The notes: generated from the letters alone by a model not told the origin. A DNA stretch of 14,590 nucleotides from Microthrixaceae bacterium (GCA_023264915.1 JAHFUU010000013.1:1-14590); one strand, 5' to 3'; shown: positions 6,437-14,590, numbered from the stretch's first letter. Program-made: numbers and translations.

Positions 6437-8239
6437 ATGCCTGTCACGAGCGACGAGATAATGAGTGTTGTCGAAGGACAGACAGTTGCCAGCCAGTTCC
6501 TGAAGGTGGTGGCGAGCCACGGCGAACAGGTTGCTCTCCGCTGGCAGGAACCCGACGGGTCCTGGTCCGAGCTCACCTACAGCGGGTATGCCGAGAGGGT
6601 GGCCCGAATCGTGGCCGGCTACCAGAAGCTCGGCATCGGCGCCGGTGACCGGATCGTGTTGATGATGCGCAACGTCCCCGAGTTCCACTTCGCCGACATG
6701 GCCGCATACTTCTGTGGGGCAACACCCATCTCGATCTACAACTCGTCCTCACCAGACCAGGTCGAGTATCTCGTCAACCACTCCGAAGCCAAGCTGGCCG
6801 TGCTCGAGAACAAGGTGTTCCTCGATCGGTTCCTGCCAGTGCGTGACAACCTGCGCGAGCTCGATGCGATCGTCATGCTCAAGGACACCGAACACGCGCC
6901 CGAGGGCATCATCACCGGAGGCACGCTCGAGGGTGCTGGCGCGGCAGACCTGCGAGCCGCTGCTGCGAACTGCGATCCCGACCACATCGCAACGATGATC
7001 TACACGTCGGGCACGACGGGTCCACCCAAGGGCGTGATGCTGAGCCATCGCAACATCTGCTGGACCGTCGAGAGCCTTCGCCAGTGCCTGCCCTTCGAGG
7101 ACCCGGGCGGCAAGCGGGTCGTCTCTTACCTCCCGATGGCCCACATCGCCGAGAGGGCCACCTCGCACTACTCCGGCTCGTTCCTGGCATATGAGGTGAC
7201 CTGCTGCCCCGAGGTCTCACAGCTGTCGGCCTACCTCGGCCACGTGAAGCCCAACCTCGTGTTCGGTGTTCCAAGGGTCTGGGAGAAGATCTACGCGGGC
7301 GTGAACGCCGCCCTTGCAGCGGATCCCGAGAGGCAGAAGCAGTTCAACGAGGGCGTGGAAGCCGCCAAGCCGCTCGCGGCCAAGGTTGACTGGCAGACCG
7401 CGACCGACGACGAGCTGGCCACGTGGGAGTTCCTCCAAGCGGTCTTCTCCCAAGTTCGCGAGCTCGTCGGCCTCGACCAATGCGAGGCAGCGATAACGGG
7501 AGCCGCTCCGATCCCCGCCGAGATGCTCTCGTGGTTCCGTGCGATCGGGATCCCGCTGGCTGAGATCTACGGGATGTCAGAATCCAGCGGGCCCATGACA
7601 TTCACGGCCACGAAGATCAAGGCAGGAACGGTCGGCCCCGCCATCCCCGGATGTGAGGTGACCCTCGCAGACGACGGTGAGATCATCTGTAGAGGCGGCA
7701 ACGTCTTCCAGGGATACCTCAAGGAGCCCGAGAAGACCGCGGAGGCGCTCGACGACGAGGGATGGCTTCATTCGGGTGACATCGGCGAGGTCGACGGGGA
7801 TGGTTACTTCCGGATAGTCGACCGCAAGAAGGAGCTGATCATCACTGCAGGAGGCAAGAACATCAGCCCCGCCAACCTCGAGGCGGCACTCAAGATGATC
7901 CCCCTCGTGGGCCAGGCCTGCGCGATCGGTGATCAGAGGCCCTTCGTGAGTGCTCTCGTGGTTCTGGACTCGGAGGTGGCCCCCGCGTGGGCAACCTCGC
8001 AAGGCATCGAGTTCTCCGACATCCACGATCTTGCCTCCCATCCCGAGGTCATCGAAGCGATCGAGGCCGAGCTGGCCGAGGTGATGGCGCCGTTCAACAA
8101 CGCCGAACGAGTCAAGAAGGTGAAGATCCTGGGCGAGGAGTGGATGCCCGACAGCGACATGCTGACGCCCACCTCGAAGCTGAAGCGTCGAGGGATCCAC
8201 GCACGGTATGAGAAAGACATCGAATCGATCTACACCTGA
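6437..8239 (+). CDS. Long-chain acyl-CoA synthetase (AMP-forming), FadD15-like
   Basis: Activates fatty acids to acyl-CoA through an acyl-adenylate using ATP and CoA; cytoplasmic or membrane-associated. The 600-residue ANL-superfamily enzyme shows the P-loop YTSGTTGPPKG (189-199), YLPMAHIAER (231-240), FGVPRVWEKI (276-285), ITGAAP (353-358), the adenine motif IYGMSESSG (377-385), GEIICRGGNVFQGY (414-427), GWLHSGDIG (442-450), hinge DRKKELIITAGGKNISP (462-478), and the C-terminal TPTSKLKR (577-584) that carries the adenylation lysine. Length and motifs match the long-chain (FACL) group with the extra 'VWEKI' region rather than short-chain synthetases. ATG at 6437 is preceded by AAGGGGGT (6426-6433), 3 nt upstream. 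It is divergent from the thiolase, which fits beta-oxidation or lipid turnover. Chain-length preference cannot be read from sequence alone. Confidence 0.95.
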   Translation: MPVTSDEIMSVVEGQTVASQFLKVVASHGEQVALRWQEPDGSWSELTYSGYAERVARIVAGYQKLGIGAGDRIVLMMRNVPEFHFADMAAYFCGATPISIYNSSSPDQVEYLVNHSEAKLAVLENKVFLDRFLPVRDNLRELDAIVMLKDTEHAPEGIITGGTLEGAGAADLRAAAANCDPDHIATMIYTSGTTGPPKGVMLSHRNICWTVESLRQCLPFEDPGGKRVVSYLPMAHIAERATSHYSGSFLAYEVTCCPEVSQLSAYLGHVKPNLVFGVPRVWEKIYAGVNAALAADPERQKQFNEGVEAAKPLAAKVDWQTATDDELATWEFLQAVFSQVRELVGLDQCEAAITGAAPIPAEMLSWFRAIGIPLAEIYGMSESSGPMTFTATKIKAGTVGPAIPGCEVTLADDGEIICRGGNVFQGYLKEPEKTAEALDDEGWLHSGDIGEVDGDGYFRIVDRKKELIITAGGKNISPANLEAALKMIPLVGQACAIGDQRPFVSALVVLDSEVAPAWATSQGIEFSDIHDLASHPEVIEAIEAELAEVMAPFNNAERVKKVKILGEEWMPDSDMLTPTSKLKRRGIHARYEKDIESIYT

Positions 8240-8240
8240 G

Positions 8241-8262
8241 CCGGGCGCCCGGGCGGCGCCGC
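8241..8262. terminator. Two abutting perfect GC palindromes right after the acyl-CoA synthetase stop
   Basis: CCGGGCGCCCGG (8241-8252) and GCGGCGCCGC (8253-8262) are each their own reverse complement. They can also pair with each other as a GGCGCC-CGGGC-GGCGCC hairpin (8244-8260). The cluster starts one base after the stop codon. No T-run follows, so termination is possible but not shown; partial attenuation before the PRC gene is another reading. Confidence 0.4.
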
Positions 8263-8313
8263 TCTGAGTTAACGCAGACGTTTCGCAAGCAGATTTCACA
8301 GAAGGCTCCCGAC

Positions 8314-8319
8314 GGAGGG
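8314..8319 (+). promoter_or_regulatory. Ribosome binding site for the PRC-barrel gene
   Basis: GGAGGG lies 5 nt before the GTG at 8325. It fixes this GTG as the start of the PRC-barrel protein. Confidence 0.85.
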
Positions 8320-8324
8320 TACAA

Positions 8325-8978
8325 GTGAGCGAGTTCCGAGTGGGTGCGGTGGTGCAGGGCGAAGATGGCGAGCTTGGCAGGCTCGACACGCTCATCGTCG
8401 ATCCGATCAACCGGCAGGTCACTCACCTCGTGGTCAGCCACGACCGCTTGGCGCCGAGGTTGCTGGTCCCAGTCGACAAGGTCGTGACCGCGTCCGTTGA
8501 CTCGGTCACGATCGATCTGGATGAGGACTCTCTTCACAAGTGTGTCCGATTCGACCAGCCTGACTTCAACGAGCCGGGCGACGACTGGGTCGCCGAGGAC
8601 GTGATGCTCGACCCGGGCTCGTACTTCCTTCAGCCTTTCGCCTCGCCGCTCGACGGGTGGGCCCTGGCCACGCATGAACGGGTTCCCAGGGGTGAGGTGT
8701 CCATCCGGCGTGGCTCAGAGGTCTACACCAGCGATGGCACGCGGGCCGGCCATGTCGATGAGTTCCTCGTCGATCCCGCCGACGACCACATCACCCACGT
8801 GGTCCTCCGGGAGGGTCACGTGTTCACCCACGATGACGACGTGGTCATTCCGGTCACCAACGCAACCCACGTCGAAGAGGGCCGCATCGTGCTTGACATC
8901 GATCTCGCGCAGCTCGCGGCTCTCGACCACATCCCTGTGAAGCGGCACGGCCACGTACGCGCTCAGGACGCCGTCTGA
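8325..8978 (+). CDS. Double PRC-barrel domain protein, function unknown
   Basis: A soluble 217-residue protein built from two PRC-barrel-like modules. Module 1 (about 6-68) reads VGAVVQGEDGELGRLDTLIVD, then THLVVSH and LLVPVDKV. Module 2 (about 126-194) reads RRGSEVYTSDGTRAGHVDEF, then ITHVVLREGHVF and VVIPVTNATHVEEGRIVLDI. Both keep the turn 'DG..G..D..LVDP' and the beta strand pair typical of the fold. An acidic linker (70-110) joins them. There is no signal peptide or membrane helix. PRC barrels occur in RimM, photosynthetic reaction centre H subunits and many small stress or adapter proteins; none of these roles can be assigned here. The FUSC membrane protein starts 27 bp downstream with its own ribosome site, so the two probably form an operon. 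Confidence 0.85.
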   Translation: MSEFRVGAVVQGEDGELGRLDTLIVDPINRQVTHLVVSHDRLAPRLLVPVDKVVTASVDSVTIDLDEDSLHKCVRFDQPDFNEPGDDWVAEDVMLDPGSYFLQPFASPLDGWALATHERVPRGEVSIRRGSEVYTSDGTRAGHVDEFLVDPADDHITHVVLREGHVFTHDDDVVIPVTNATHVEEGRIVLDIDLAQLAALDHIPVKRHGHVRAQDAV

Positions 8979-9005
8979 GCCGACGCTGCGCACAAAGGTA
9001 AGACG

Positions 9006-11252
9006 GTGGAGATCCCGAGACGGCCTGTCGACCCCGGTCACGTGATCCTCCGCCGTGCGCTGATCGCGTCGGTTGCTGTCCCCGCCCTGTTCGCCTTCGG
9101 CATCGTTGCCGTCGGCAACGAGACCTTCGCCCTGTTCTCGGCCTTCTCGTGCTTGGTGACCACAGGGCTTGTGTACCTCGGGGGTGTGCCCCGCAACCAG
9201 GCGATGGCCTACGCGTCCTTCACCATCACGTGCTTGGCCCTCACGGCCGTGGGCAGCGCCCTTTCGTTGTGGCCGGTCACCGCCGCGGCCGGGATGTTCG
9301 CAGTCGGGTTCGCTGTCCGTTACGTGAGCGTCTTCGGCGGGTACCTGGCAACTGGAGCCAACGCCGTGCTGCTGTCCTTCGTGCTCGCGGTGATGATCGA
9401 GCTCGAGTCTGCTTCTGGTCTCCTTCCTCGCGTGGGCGGGTGGGTGGTGGGAGCGGGGATCGGGAGCTTGGCCGTGGTGTTGCTGGTTCCAGACCGGACC
9501 AGGCTCGAGTTCCGGTGCTCGGCAGCCACGATCTGCCGGATGGTGATCCCGGTGGTCGAGCCAGGACCTGGTGACACCGGCGCCGGACCGGCCCCTGCGT
9601 CAGGCAGGCGCGTCGACGAGATCGAAACAGCCCTCGGCGAGCTTCGCTCGTCCTGGGTCGCCTTGCCACGACACCCCGCTGGCCCGATGCTCAGCGAGCA
9701 GGCATTCCTCATGATCATCGACCAGATCGGCCAGCTGATCCCAATCCTGCGCTACTACACCCAACGCGAACCAAGCACGGTGCTGGAGCACCTCTACCGG
9801 CCGTTGCGCGAGGCACTTGGCCGTACTCTCTCGGGAACGGCGGACCTGCTCGACGGTGACACCGGAGCCGATGCCGACTTGGTCGAGCTCGACCAGGCGA
9901 GAAACCTCTTCCGCGAGCAAGTACGAGGATGGGTCGACGGGCAGCTTCGTCAGGTCCCGCGCGGATCTGCGGACGCGAGCGCGAACCTCGCCGGCAACGT
10001 GGTTGATCGAGTCGCGGGAACCTTCCCCTTCCTCGTCCTGTCACATCGGGTGCTGTCCATGGGCGCGAATGCCATGCTCATGGCTCGTAAGCTCCACACA
10101 CTGGAGCCCTTCGACCTCGAGCCGGACATCCCTCAGGGCGGAACCACGATGGCTGGAACCTTGGCCAGGGCCGCCAGTGTGCTCCGCGCCCACCTCCGCT
10201 GGGGTGACCACACGATGCGGGAAGCCCTGCGGACAGGGCTCGTGCTCTCGGTGGCGGTCCTGGTCGGCGATGCCCTGCGCTTCCAGCACAAGTTCTGGGT
10301 GGTGCTGGCCGCGATGATCGTCCTGAGATCGAGCGCCGCGGGTACGGGGGCGACCGGGCTGCAGGCCGGCCTGGGAACCCTCATCGGTTTTGCGTTGTCA
10401 TGTTGGCTCGTGACCGTCACCGACCAGCAGCCGGCCTGGCTGTGGATCGCGTTGGTGGCCGTCGTCTTCCTTTCCGTCTACGCGCCTTCGGCCATCAGCT
10501 TCGTCATCGGCCAGGCATCGTTCACCCTGTTCGTCGTCATCCTCTTCACGATCGAGCACCCCACGGGTCTGCAGATCGGCATCCAGCGGGTCGAAGCCGT
10601 TGCGGCCGGTGTCGCGGTCGCCTTCGTGGGCAGCCTCACACTGTGGCCGCGCGGCGCAAAGGCTCTCATGCGAACCTCTGTGGCCCACCTCTACCGCACC
10701 TCGTCGAGGCTTCTCGACATCGCGGCCTATTCGTTCACCAACCCGGGCCAGGTGGACGTGGCGGATCCAAGCATCCAAGCAGCCCAGGCTCAGGCCAGCT
10801 CCGATGAGGCATTCGCGGGCTTCGCCGGGGAGCAGCGATCCAGCGGCGAGGTGATGATGTCCTGGATCCATCTGAGGTGCGTTCCTGCAAGTGCGCGCAT
10901 GGCTGCGACGGTCATCAACCGGCTGCCTGACAGAGGGTTCCCGTGCCCTGATTGCCCGAACGCTGCCGACGCTGTCGGCGCCGAGCTCGACCGTGTCGAA
11001 GCCGACTACGAACGGGTGGCGTCCAAACTGATGCATCCCGAGGACACCGTTCCCATCTCGTGGGGTGCAAGGAGTTCCACAGCACGTGACGCGGTCGCGG
11101 GTTGCCTCGGTGACCAGCTCGCCCGCCCGGACAAGGAACAGCAGTCGGTTCTCGGGCTGCTGTTCATGCTCGAGATGTTGTACATGCTCGACGACTCGCT
11201 GACGCGCATGTCAGAGCCACTCGAGAAGGTGTGTGCAGACCTCCGAGCCTGA
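9006..11252 (+). CDS. FUSC-family integral membrane protein (putative aromatic-compound or small-molecule exporter)
   Basis: A 748-residue protein with two membrane modules. The first (residues about 14-161) has roughly six helices. A cytoplasmic domain (162-400) follows, containing helical stretches such as LRYYTQREPSTVLEHLYRPLREALG. The second module (about 408-547) has the FUSC-like sequence MREALRTGLVLSVAVLVGD, KFWVVLAAMIVLRSSAAGTGATGLQAGLGT and LTLWPRG. The C-terminal part (550-748) is again soluble and helical, with one CPDC motif (647-650). This is the plan of FUSC/YccS/AaeB-like proteins, some of which export aromatic acids; the substrate here is unknown. GTG at 9006 has AAAGG (8994-8998) 7 nt upstream. 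Its stop is 14 bp from the stop of the convergent ABC permease gene. Confidence 0.85.
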   Translation: MEIPRRPVDPGHVILRRALIASVAVPALFAFGIVAVGNETFALFSAFSCLVTTGLVYLGGVPRNQAMAYASFTITCLALTAVGSALSLWPVTAAAGMFAVGFAVRYVSVFGGYLATGANAVLLSFVLAVMIELESASGLLPRVGGWVVGAGIGSLAVVLLVPDRTRLEFRCSAATICRMVIPVVEPGPGDTGAGPAPASGRRVDEIETALGELRSSWVALPRHPAGPMLSEQAFLMIIDQIGQLIPILRYYTQREPSTVLEHLYRPLREALGRTLSGTADLLDGDTGADADLVELDQARNLFREQVRGWVDGQLRQVPRGSADASANLAGNVVDRVAGTFPFLVLSHRVLSMGANAMLMARKLHTLEPFDLEPDIPQGGTTMAGTLARAASVLRAHLRWGDHTMREALRTGLVLSVAVLVGDALRFQHKFWVVLAAMIVLRSSAAGTGATGLQAGLGTLIGFALSCWLVTVTDQQPAWLWIALVAVVFLSVYAPSAISFVIGQASFTLFVVILFTIEHPTGLQIGIQRVEAVAAGVAVAFVGSLTLWPRGAKALMRTSVAHLYRTSSRLLDIAAYSFTNPGQVDVADPSIQAAQAQASSDEAFAGFAGEQRSSGEVMMSWIHLRCVPASARMAATVINRLPDRGFPCPDCPNAADAVGAELDRVEADYERVASKLMHPEDTVPISWGARSSTARDAVAGCLGDQLARPDKEQQSVLGLLFMLEMLYMLDDSLTRMSEPLEKVCADLRA

Positions 11253-11266
11253 GCCATCGACGAAGT

Positions 11267-12463
11267 TCAGGTGGTCCCTCTGAGGATGACCCGCTCGCCT
11301 CCGATGCGGCGTGCAGCGAGCCAGAGCAGGGTCGAGCACCACAAGGCGGTGGTCAGGACCGCAACGACGCCATCGACGAGTGACAGCTCACCGCCGACGC
11401 CGTCGCGCAGCAACAGTGTGGGACCGACGATCGGCAAGGCGAACGACCAGGCCGCGCTCGGAACCGATGGCTGGAGGAACAGCCAGACGCCGACGCCGAC
11501 GAATGGAAGCGCGAGGAAGTCGCCGAGGCCGACCGCGTCGTCGCTGCCGGTGCCGAGAACCCCGGCCACGCAGCCCGCGCAGCATGCCAACCCACCCAGC
11601 AACAGGACCCCGAGCACACTTGCTCCGGCTATCGAACCCATCGTCTGGACGGGCAGGCCGAGCCCTACGACAGGAAGCGTCGAGCTCACGACCAAGAGCG
11701 ACACCGCGGCGAGGAGCTGAAGCACGGCGACCGCGAGCACACCCACAGCCGTGGCAGTGACCACCGCGTGGCGTGACAGCGGCAGCAGCAGCAACGGCTC
11801 GAGTGAACGGCGCTCACGGCTGCGACCGAGCACTGCTGACACAGACGAGACCGCTCCCAGGCAAAGCAATGCAGCGAGGGCACCGAGAGTCCGAGCGAAC
11901 TGGAGACGGTTGACACGCTCGTCCCTGTGCACCTGTCGCTGTTCTATCCGAACCTCAGGACTCAGGTCCACGGGGGCATGGACAAGATCGACCTCGATCG
12001 CCTGTAGGCGCAGGAGCAACGTGTTGTAGGCCTCCCGCGAGGTGTTGCTGCCGCCGCGGTAGTAGACGGCCAGCTCGACCCGCTCGCCGCGGGACAGCTT
12101 CGAGTCAACGCCCTCTGGGAACTTCAACCCCACCGTGGCTCGTGACTCGGCCACCTCAGATGCCGAGTCAGCCATCACGGCGACCAGGAGCTGATCCGTC
12201 CCGATGCGGCCCAGCAGCCCGGCGGCCCCCTGGGTGTCACCGGAGGCCGCCACCCGGAAGCTGATTGACTCCGCGCGCCCTTGCATGCGCTCGCTCACTG
12301 CGCCGCTCCCCACGACGAGCAGCGCGAACAGGGCCCCCGTGAGCAGGGTGATCGTCCAGCTCCCCCTCCTCCTGGCCGTATCAGAGAACGTGGACCGGGC
12401 GACCAGCACCCCGCCCGCCCACTCAGACAAGCCCTTCGGGATGGTGGTGCCTGAGGAGCTCAT
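11267..12463 (-). CDS. ABC-2 type transporter permease, NatB-like (second permease of operon)
   Basis: Membrane subunit of an ABC exporter. It is 398 residues long, with one N-terminal helix (about 36-55), a long extracytoplasmic domain (about 56-188), then a block of about five or six helices (190-385). The cytoplasmic coupling segment SRERRSLEPLLLLPLSRHAVV (216-236) is the NatB/ABC-2 hallmark 'E+..LE.LL..P.+'. The protein ends in ARRIGGERVILRGTT, similar to the end of the upstream permease. ATG at 12463 has only a weak purine stretch upstream; the start is 46 bp after the previous stop, so translation may depend on the upstream gene. It is the last gene of the ATPase-permease-permease operon. 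The substrate is unknown; Na+ export is only the family namesake. Confidence 0.87.
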   Translation of the reverse strand: MSSSGTTIPKGLSEWAGGVLVARSTFSDTARRRGSWTITLLTGALFALLVVGSGAVSERMQGRAESISFRVAASGDTQGAAGLLGRIGTDQLLVAVMADSASEVAESRATVGLKFPEGVDSKLSRGERVELAVYYRGGSNTSREAYNTLLLRLQAIEVDLVHAPVDLSPEVRIEQRQVHRDERVNRLQFARTLGALAALLCLGAVSSVSAVLGRSRERRSLEPLLLLPLSRHAVVTATAVGVLAVAVLQLLAAVSLLVVSSTLPVVGLGLPVQTMGSIAGASVLGVLLLGGLACCAGCVAGVLGTGSDDAVGLGDFLALPFVGVGVWLFLQPSVPSAAWSFALPIVGPTLLLRDGVGGELSLVDGVVAVLTTALWCSTLLWLAARRIGGERVILRGTT

Positions 12464-12509
12464 CTGTGGATCCGCACCCTCAAGCCGCCACCGCCGGCCG
12501 CGGTCCCGG

Positions 12510-13811
12510 TCATGACGATCCCCGAAGCACCAGTCGCTCCGCGTCGAACTTCCCGCCTGCCACCTTGATCACGATTGCCGCAAGGCCCAGGGTTGTCGCC
12601 GCACCCAGCACGAGCCATCCGGCTTGGCCGTCCCAACCGAGAAGGGTCGTCTGCGTCGACTGCATGAGCCCCACGACCGGGATCAAGCGCGACACCACCA
12701 CCGGTGGGGCGTTCTGGAGCGAGACAGTCGATGCGATCACAGCACACATGACGACCACCGCCGCAGAGGCCAGCGAAACCTGTTCCTGGGTCCGGCACAC
12801 GGTGCTCACGAGCAGGCCGACCGAGCACATCAGCACGGCGAGCATGAGGTACGACAGCGTCAACACCGCTACAGAAGCGAAGCCAGCCACGACGCCTGAC
12901 CTGGTGGAGCTGGTCCAGATCGTTGCGATCGCGCAGGCAACGAGGACAGGTAGAGCCGCGATCGTCCCGACGGTCAGCTCTGCACGGGTCTTGGCCACCG
13001 CGAGCTGCCACCTCTGGATGGGCAACAGGAGCTGGGATGCCAGCAAGCCCCTGTTGTGACGGCTCATGAGCCGGGTCGCTGTCGAAGCCACGAGCATCGA
13101 CGCCTGCAACAAGATCATGGCAGTCACCAGTCCCGCTGTCTCGAAGCTCGCCGCCTGGCTGCCGCGTTGGACGTCGATCGCGTCGATCGAGATCGGGGCC
13201 GGAGTCACCTGAGCACCACCCTGGTCGATCTCACGGAGCACCGCCTGCTCATGCATCGCACCGAAACCCGCACGCACGTGGGCTGACGCAGAGCGGGACT
13301 CGGCAGCCAGGGCCGTCTCGAGGAGCACGACGTCCACGGGGTCACCCTTGGCGATCTTCGCGTCGAGCGCATCAGGTATGACCATCCCCAGATCTGCGGA
13401 GCGAGCCGCGTCGACTGCGGCGTCAGCCGACGGGACAAGGTGAAGGCGATCCGTGCTGAGCTGAGCCAGCGTCTGCCGAGCGCCGGCGATGTCGCCCTGG
13501 ACCGCAACCACATATGGGTCGCTTCGGGGGCCGGGGGTGCTTCGGGTCAGCAGCGTCACGCCGAGCACGATCAACAACAGCAACAGCGGGGTCAACGTGC
13601 GAACCACGAGCTGGCGGCGCGATCTCAAACCGTCGAGGATCTCCAGGCGCGCGAGGGCAGAGGTGCTCGGCCTGGGAGAGTCATCCCCAGAGTGTGATGC
13701 GTCGGCCTGGTCGCGAGCACCCGATCCCCTCTCTGGCGTTGGTTCGACCACGGGCGCGCCGATCCGGTGCGGTGCCTGGGCCTCCCCGGTGCGCCTCATC
13801 GACGGTGTCAT
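12510..13811 (-). CDS. ABC-2 type transporter permease, NatB-like (first permease of operon)
   Basis: 433 residues: a disordered polar N-terminus (1-55), one helix (about 71-89), an extracytoplasmic domain (90-222), then about six helices (224-245, 281-300, 306-337, 345-363, 371-383, 396-416). It ends FDAERLVLRGSS, a near copy of the partner permease end. In the coupling region, where the partner keeps the ERRSLEPLLLLP form, this protein reads SRHNRGLLASQLLLPIQRWQ (250-269) and lacks the acidic residues, so the two are not interchangeable. ATG at 13811 abuts an AAGGA with no spacing, whereas the in-frame ATG at 13799 (codon 5) lies 12 nt from it; either may be used. The gap to the ATPase gene is 48 bp. 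It probably forms a heterodimeric channel with the next gene product (inference). Confidence 0.87.
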   Translation of the reverse strand: MTPSMRRTGEAQAPHRIGAPVVEPTPERGSGARDQADASHSGDDSPRPSTSALARLEILDGLRSRRQLVVRTLTPLLLLLIVLGVTLLTRSTPGPRSDPYVVAVQGDIAGARQTLAQLSTDRLHLVPSADAAVDAARSADLGMVIPDALDAKIAKGDPVDVVLLETALAAESRSASAHVRAGFGAMHEQAVLREIDQGGAQVTPAPISIDAIDVQRGSQAASFETAGLVTAMILLQASMLVASTATRLMSRHNRGLLASQLLLPIQRWQLAVAKTRAELTVGTIAALPVLVACAIATIWTSSTRSGVVAGFASVAVLTLSYLMLAVLMCSVGLLVSTVCRTQEQVSLASAAVVVMCAVIASTVSLQNAPPVVVSRLIPVVGLMQSTQTTLLGWDGQAGWLVLGAATTLGLAAIVIKVAGGKFDAERLVLRGSS

Positions 13812-13859
13812 TCCTTGATCGGCCAGATCGTTACCCGCACGTCGCAGCCAGGTTGGGCA

Positions 13860-14590
13860 TCACCGTCCACCCAGGGAAGCGGCACCTAGCGTTGACACGA
13901 AGGCATCCCTGAAGCTCGCGGCGCCCGACGAGGCGACCAGATGCTCGGGCGTCGCATCCACCACGACGTGACCGTCCGCGATGCCAACGACCTTCTGTGC
14001 CATCCGCTCGACCTCGTCAAGCCGGTGCGTGGACAGCAGGACCGTCTTGCCTCCGGTGACCTCGTCTTCAGCCAGCAAGTCCTCCAGACCCGCAGCGGCC
14101 ACCACGTCGAGGCCAGAGGTCGGCTCATCGAGAAGCAGCACAGGCGGATCATGGACCAGGGCTCGGCACAGCGAGACCTTTTGGCGGTTGCCCTTGGACA
14201 GCACGCCCGCCCGCTCGTCGAGCAGGTCAGCCAGGCCGAGGCGCCCAGCCAGATCATCGATGCGGCGGTCGGCCTCGACAGCGCTCAGACCGTAGACCCG
14301 GGCGGTGTAGGAGAGCTGCTCGCGGGGGGTCAGGCGGTCGAGCAGGCCGGGCTCTTCGGTCACGAGCCCGAGCATGCTCCTGGCCTCGACAGGGTGTTCG
14401 GCGACGTCGAGACCCGCGATCCGAACTGAGCCCTCGTCGGCCCGCAACAGGGTGGCGACTATGCGCATCGTGGTGGTCTTGCCGGCGCCGTTTGGCCCGA
14501 GCAGGCCCGTGACCATCGACTGTGGCGCTTCGAAGGAGACACGGTCCAGCACGACCCGGCCACCCAAGCGCTTCACCACGCCTTCGACTT
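13860..14590 (-). CDS. ABC transporter ATPase, NatA-like (5' end outside window)
   Basis: ATP-binding subunit powering the two permeases encoded downstream. The frame is open to the right edge, reading VEGVVKRLGGRVVLDRVSFEAP, so at least the first few residues lie beyond the window. Counting from the GTG at 14579: Walker A GPNGAGKT (28-35), Q-loop region VTEEPGLLDRLT (73-84) with Glu in place of Gln as in many NatA-type ATPases, signature LSKGNRQKV (127-135), Walker B VLLLDEP (147-153), D-loop SGLD (155-158), H-loop H185. All catalytic elements are present. Gene order ATPase-permease-permease with gaps of 48 and 46 bp supports one transporter. The signature LSKGN differs from LSGGQ but is close to the SKGM seen in NatA relatives. 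The substrate is not readable from sequence. Confidence 0.92.
   Translation of the reverse strand, partial: VEGVVKRLGGRVVLDRVSFEAPQSMVTGLLGPNGAGKTTTMRIVATLLRADEGSVRIAGLDVAEHPVEARSMLGLVTEEPGLLDRLTPREQLSYTARVYGLSAVEADRRIDDLAGRLGLADLLDERAGVLSKGNRQKVSLCRALVHDPPVLLLDEPTSGLDVVAAAGLEDLLAEDEVTGGKTVLLSTHRLDEVERMAQKVVGIADGHVVVDATPEHLVASSGAASFRDAFVSTLGAASLGGR

Noticed and set aside
7577..8422. A 281-codon open frame on the minus strand across the acyl-CoA synthetase end and PRC gene start
   Set aside because: It spans two well-supported plus-strand genes and their intergenic palindromes, and its translation shows no domain.
12460..13011. A minus-strand frame overlapping the end of the first permease and the start of the second
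   Set aside because: It is out of frame with both permeases, is Arg/Gly-rich and has no hydrophobic pattern; the in-frame permease products explain the region.

Overview
The window is high-GC DNA with dense, short-spaced operons on both strands. Gene content points to an Actinomycetota chromosome. The strongest evidence is a pbpA-pknB pair running into a convergent trpG/pabA-type amidotransferase, followed by the actinobacteria-specific division gene crgA. The Thr-rich 'TTT/ASTTT' tail on the kinase and the mix of fatty-acid genes would suit an Acidimicrobiia-like lineage, but that finer placement is inference.

Layout. (1) Positions 2-2872 (+): the 3' part of a class B PBP transpeptidase (pbpA), then a PASTA-domain Ser/Thr kinase (pknB) 12 bp downstream in the same frame. 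(2) 2907-3494 (-): glutamine amidotransferase (trpG/pabA type), convergent with pknB. (3) 3495-3984: a 490-bp stretch without a convincing gene. It holds a perfect 27-bp tandem repeat, an 11-bp tandem repeat and weak DnaA-box-like words. (4) 3985-4560 (-): CrgA with a very long basic N-terminal extension. (5) 4642-4893 (-): a tiny membrane-anchored zinc-ribbon-like protein. (6) 4939-6153 (-): a thiolase. (7) 6154-6436: divergent control region with an operator-like inverted repeat. (8) 6437-8239 (+): a FadD15-like long-chain acyl-CoA synthetase. (9) 8325-11252 (+): a double PRC-barrel protein followed 27 bp later by a large FUSC-family membrane protein. (10) 11267-14590 (-): a NatA/NatB-like ABC exporter operon transcribed ATPase, permease, permease; the ATPase gene runs off the right edge.

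How the genes fit together. Region 1-4 is the conserved actinobacterial growth and division neighbourhood: peptidoglycan transpeptidase, its muropeptide-sensing kinase, and a small divisome protein known in mycobacteria to interact with PBPs and the kinases. Region 6-8 is a divergent lipid pair, with acyl-CoA formation on one side and thiolytic cleavage or acetoacetyl-CoA chemistry on the other, perhaps sharing one repressor site. Region 9 is an unassigned membrane system. Region 10 is an export system of unknown substrate.

Nothing in the window is clearly a new defence, mobile or biosynthetic system. No insertion sequence, tRNA, rRNA or CRISPR array was seen. The points most worth a second look are the CrgA extension, the repeat-bearing gap, the PRC-FUSC pair and the divergent operator.
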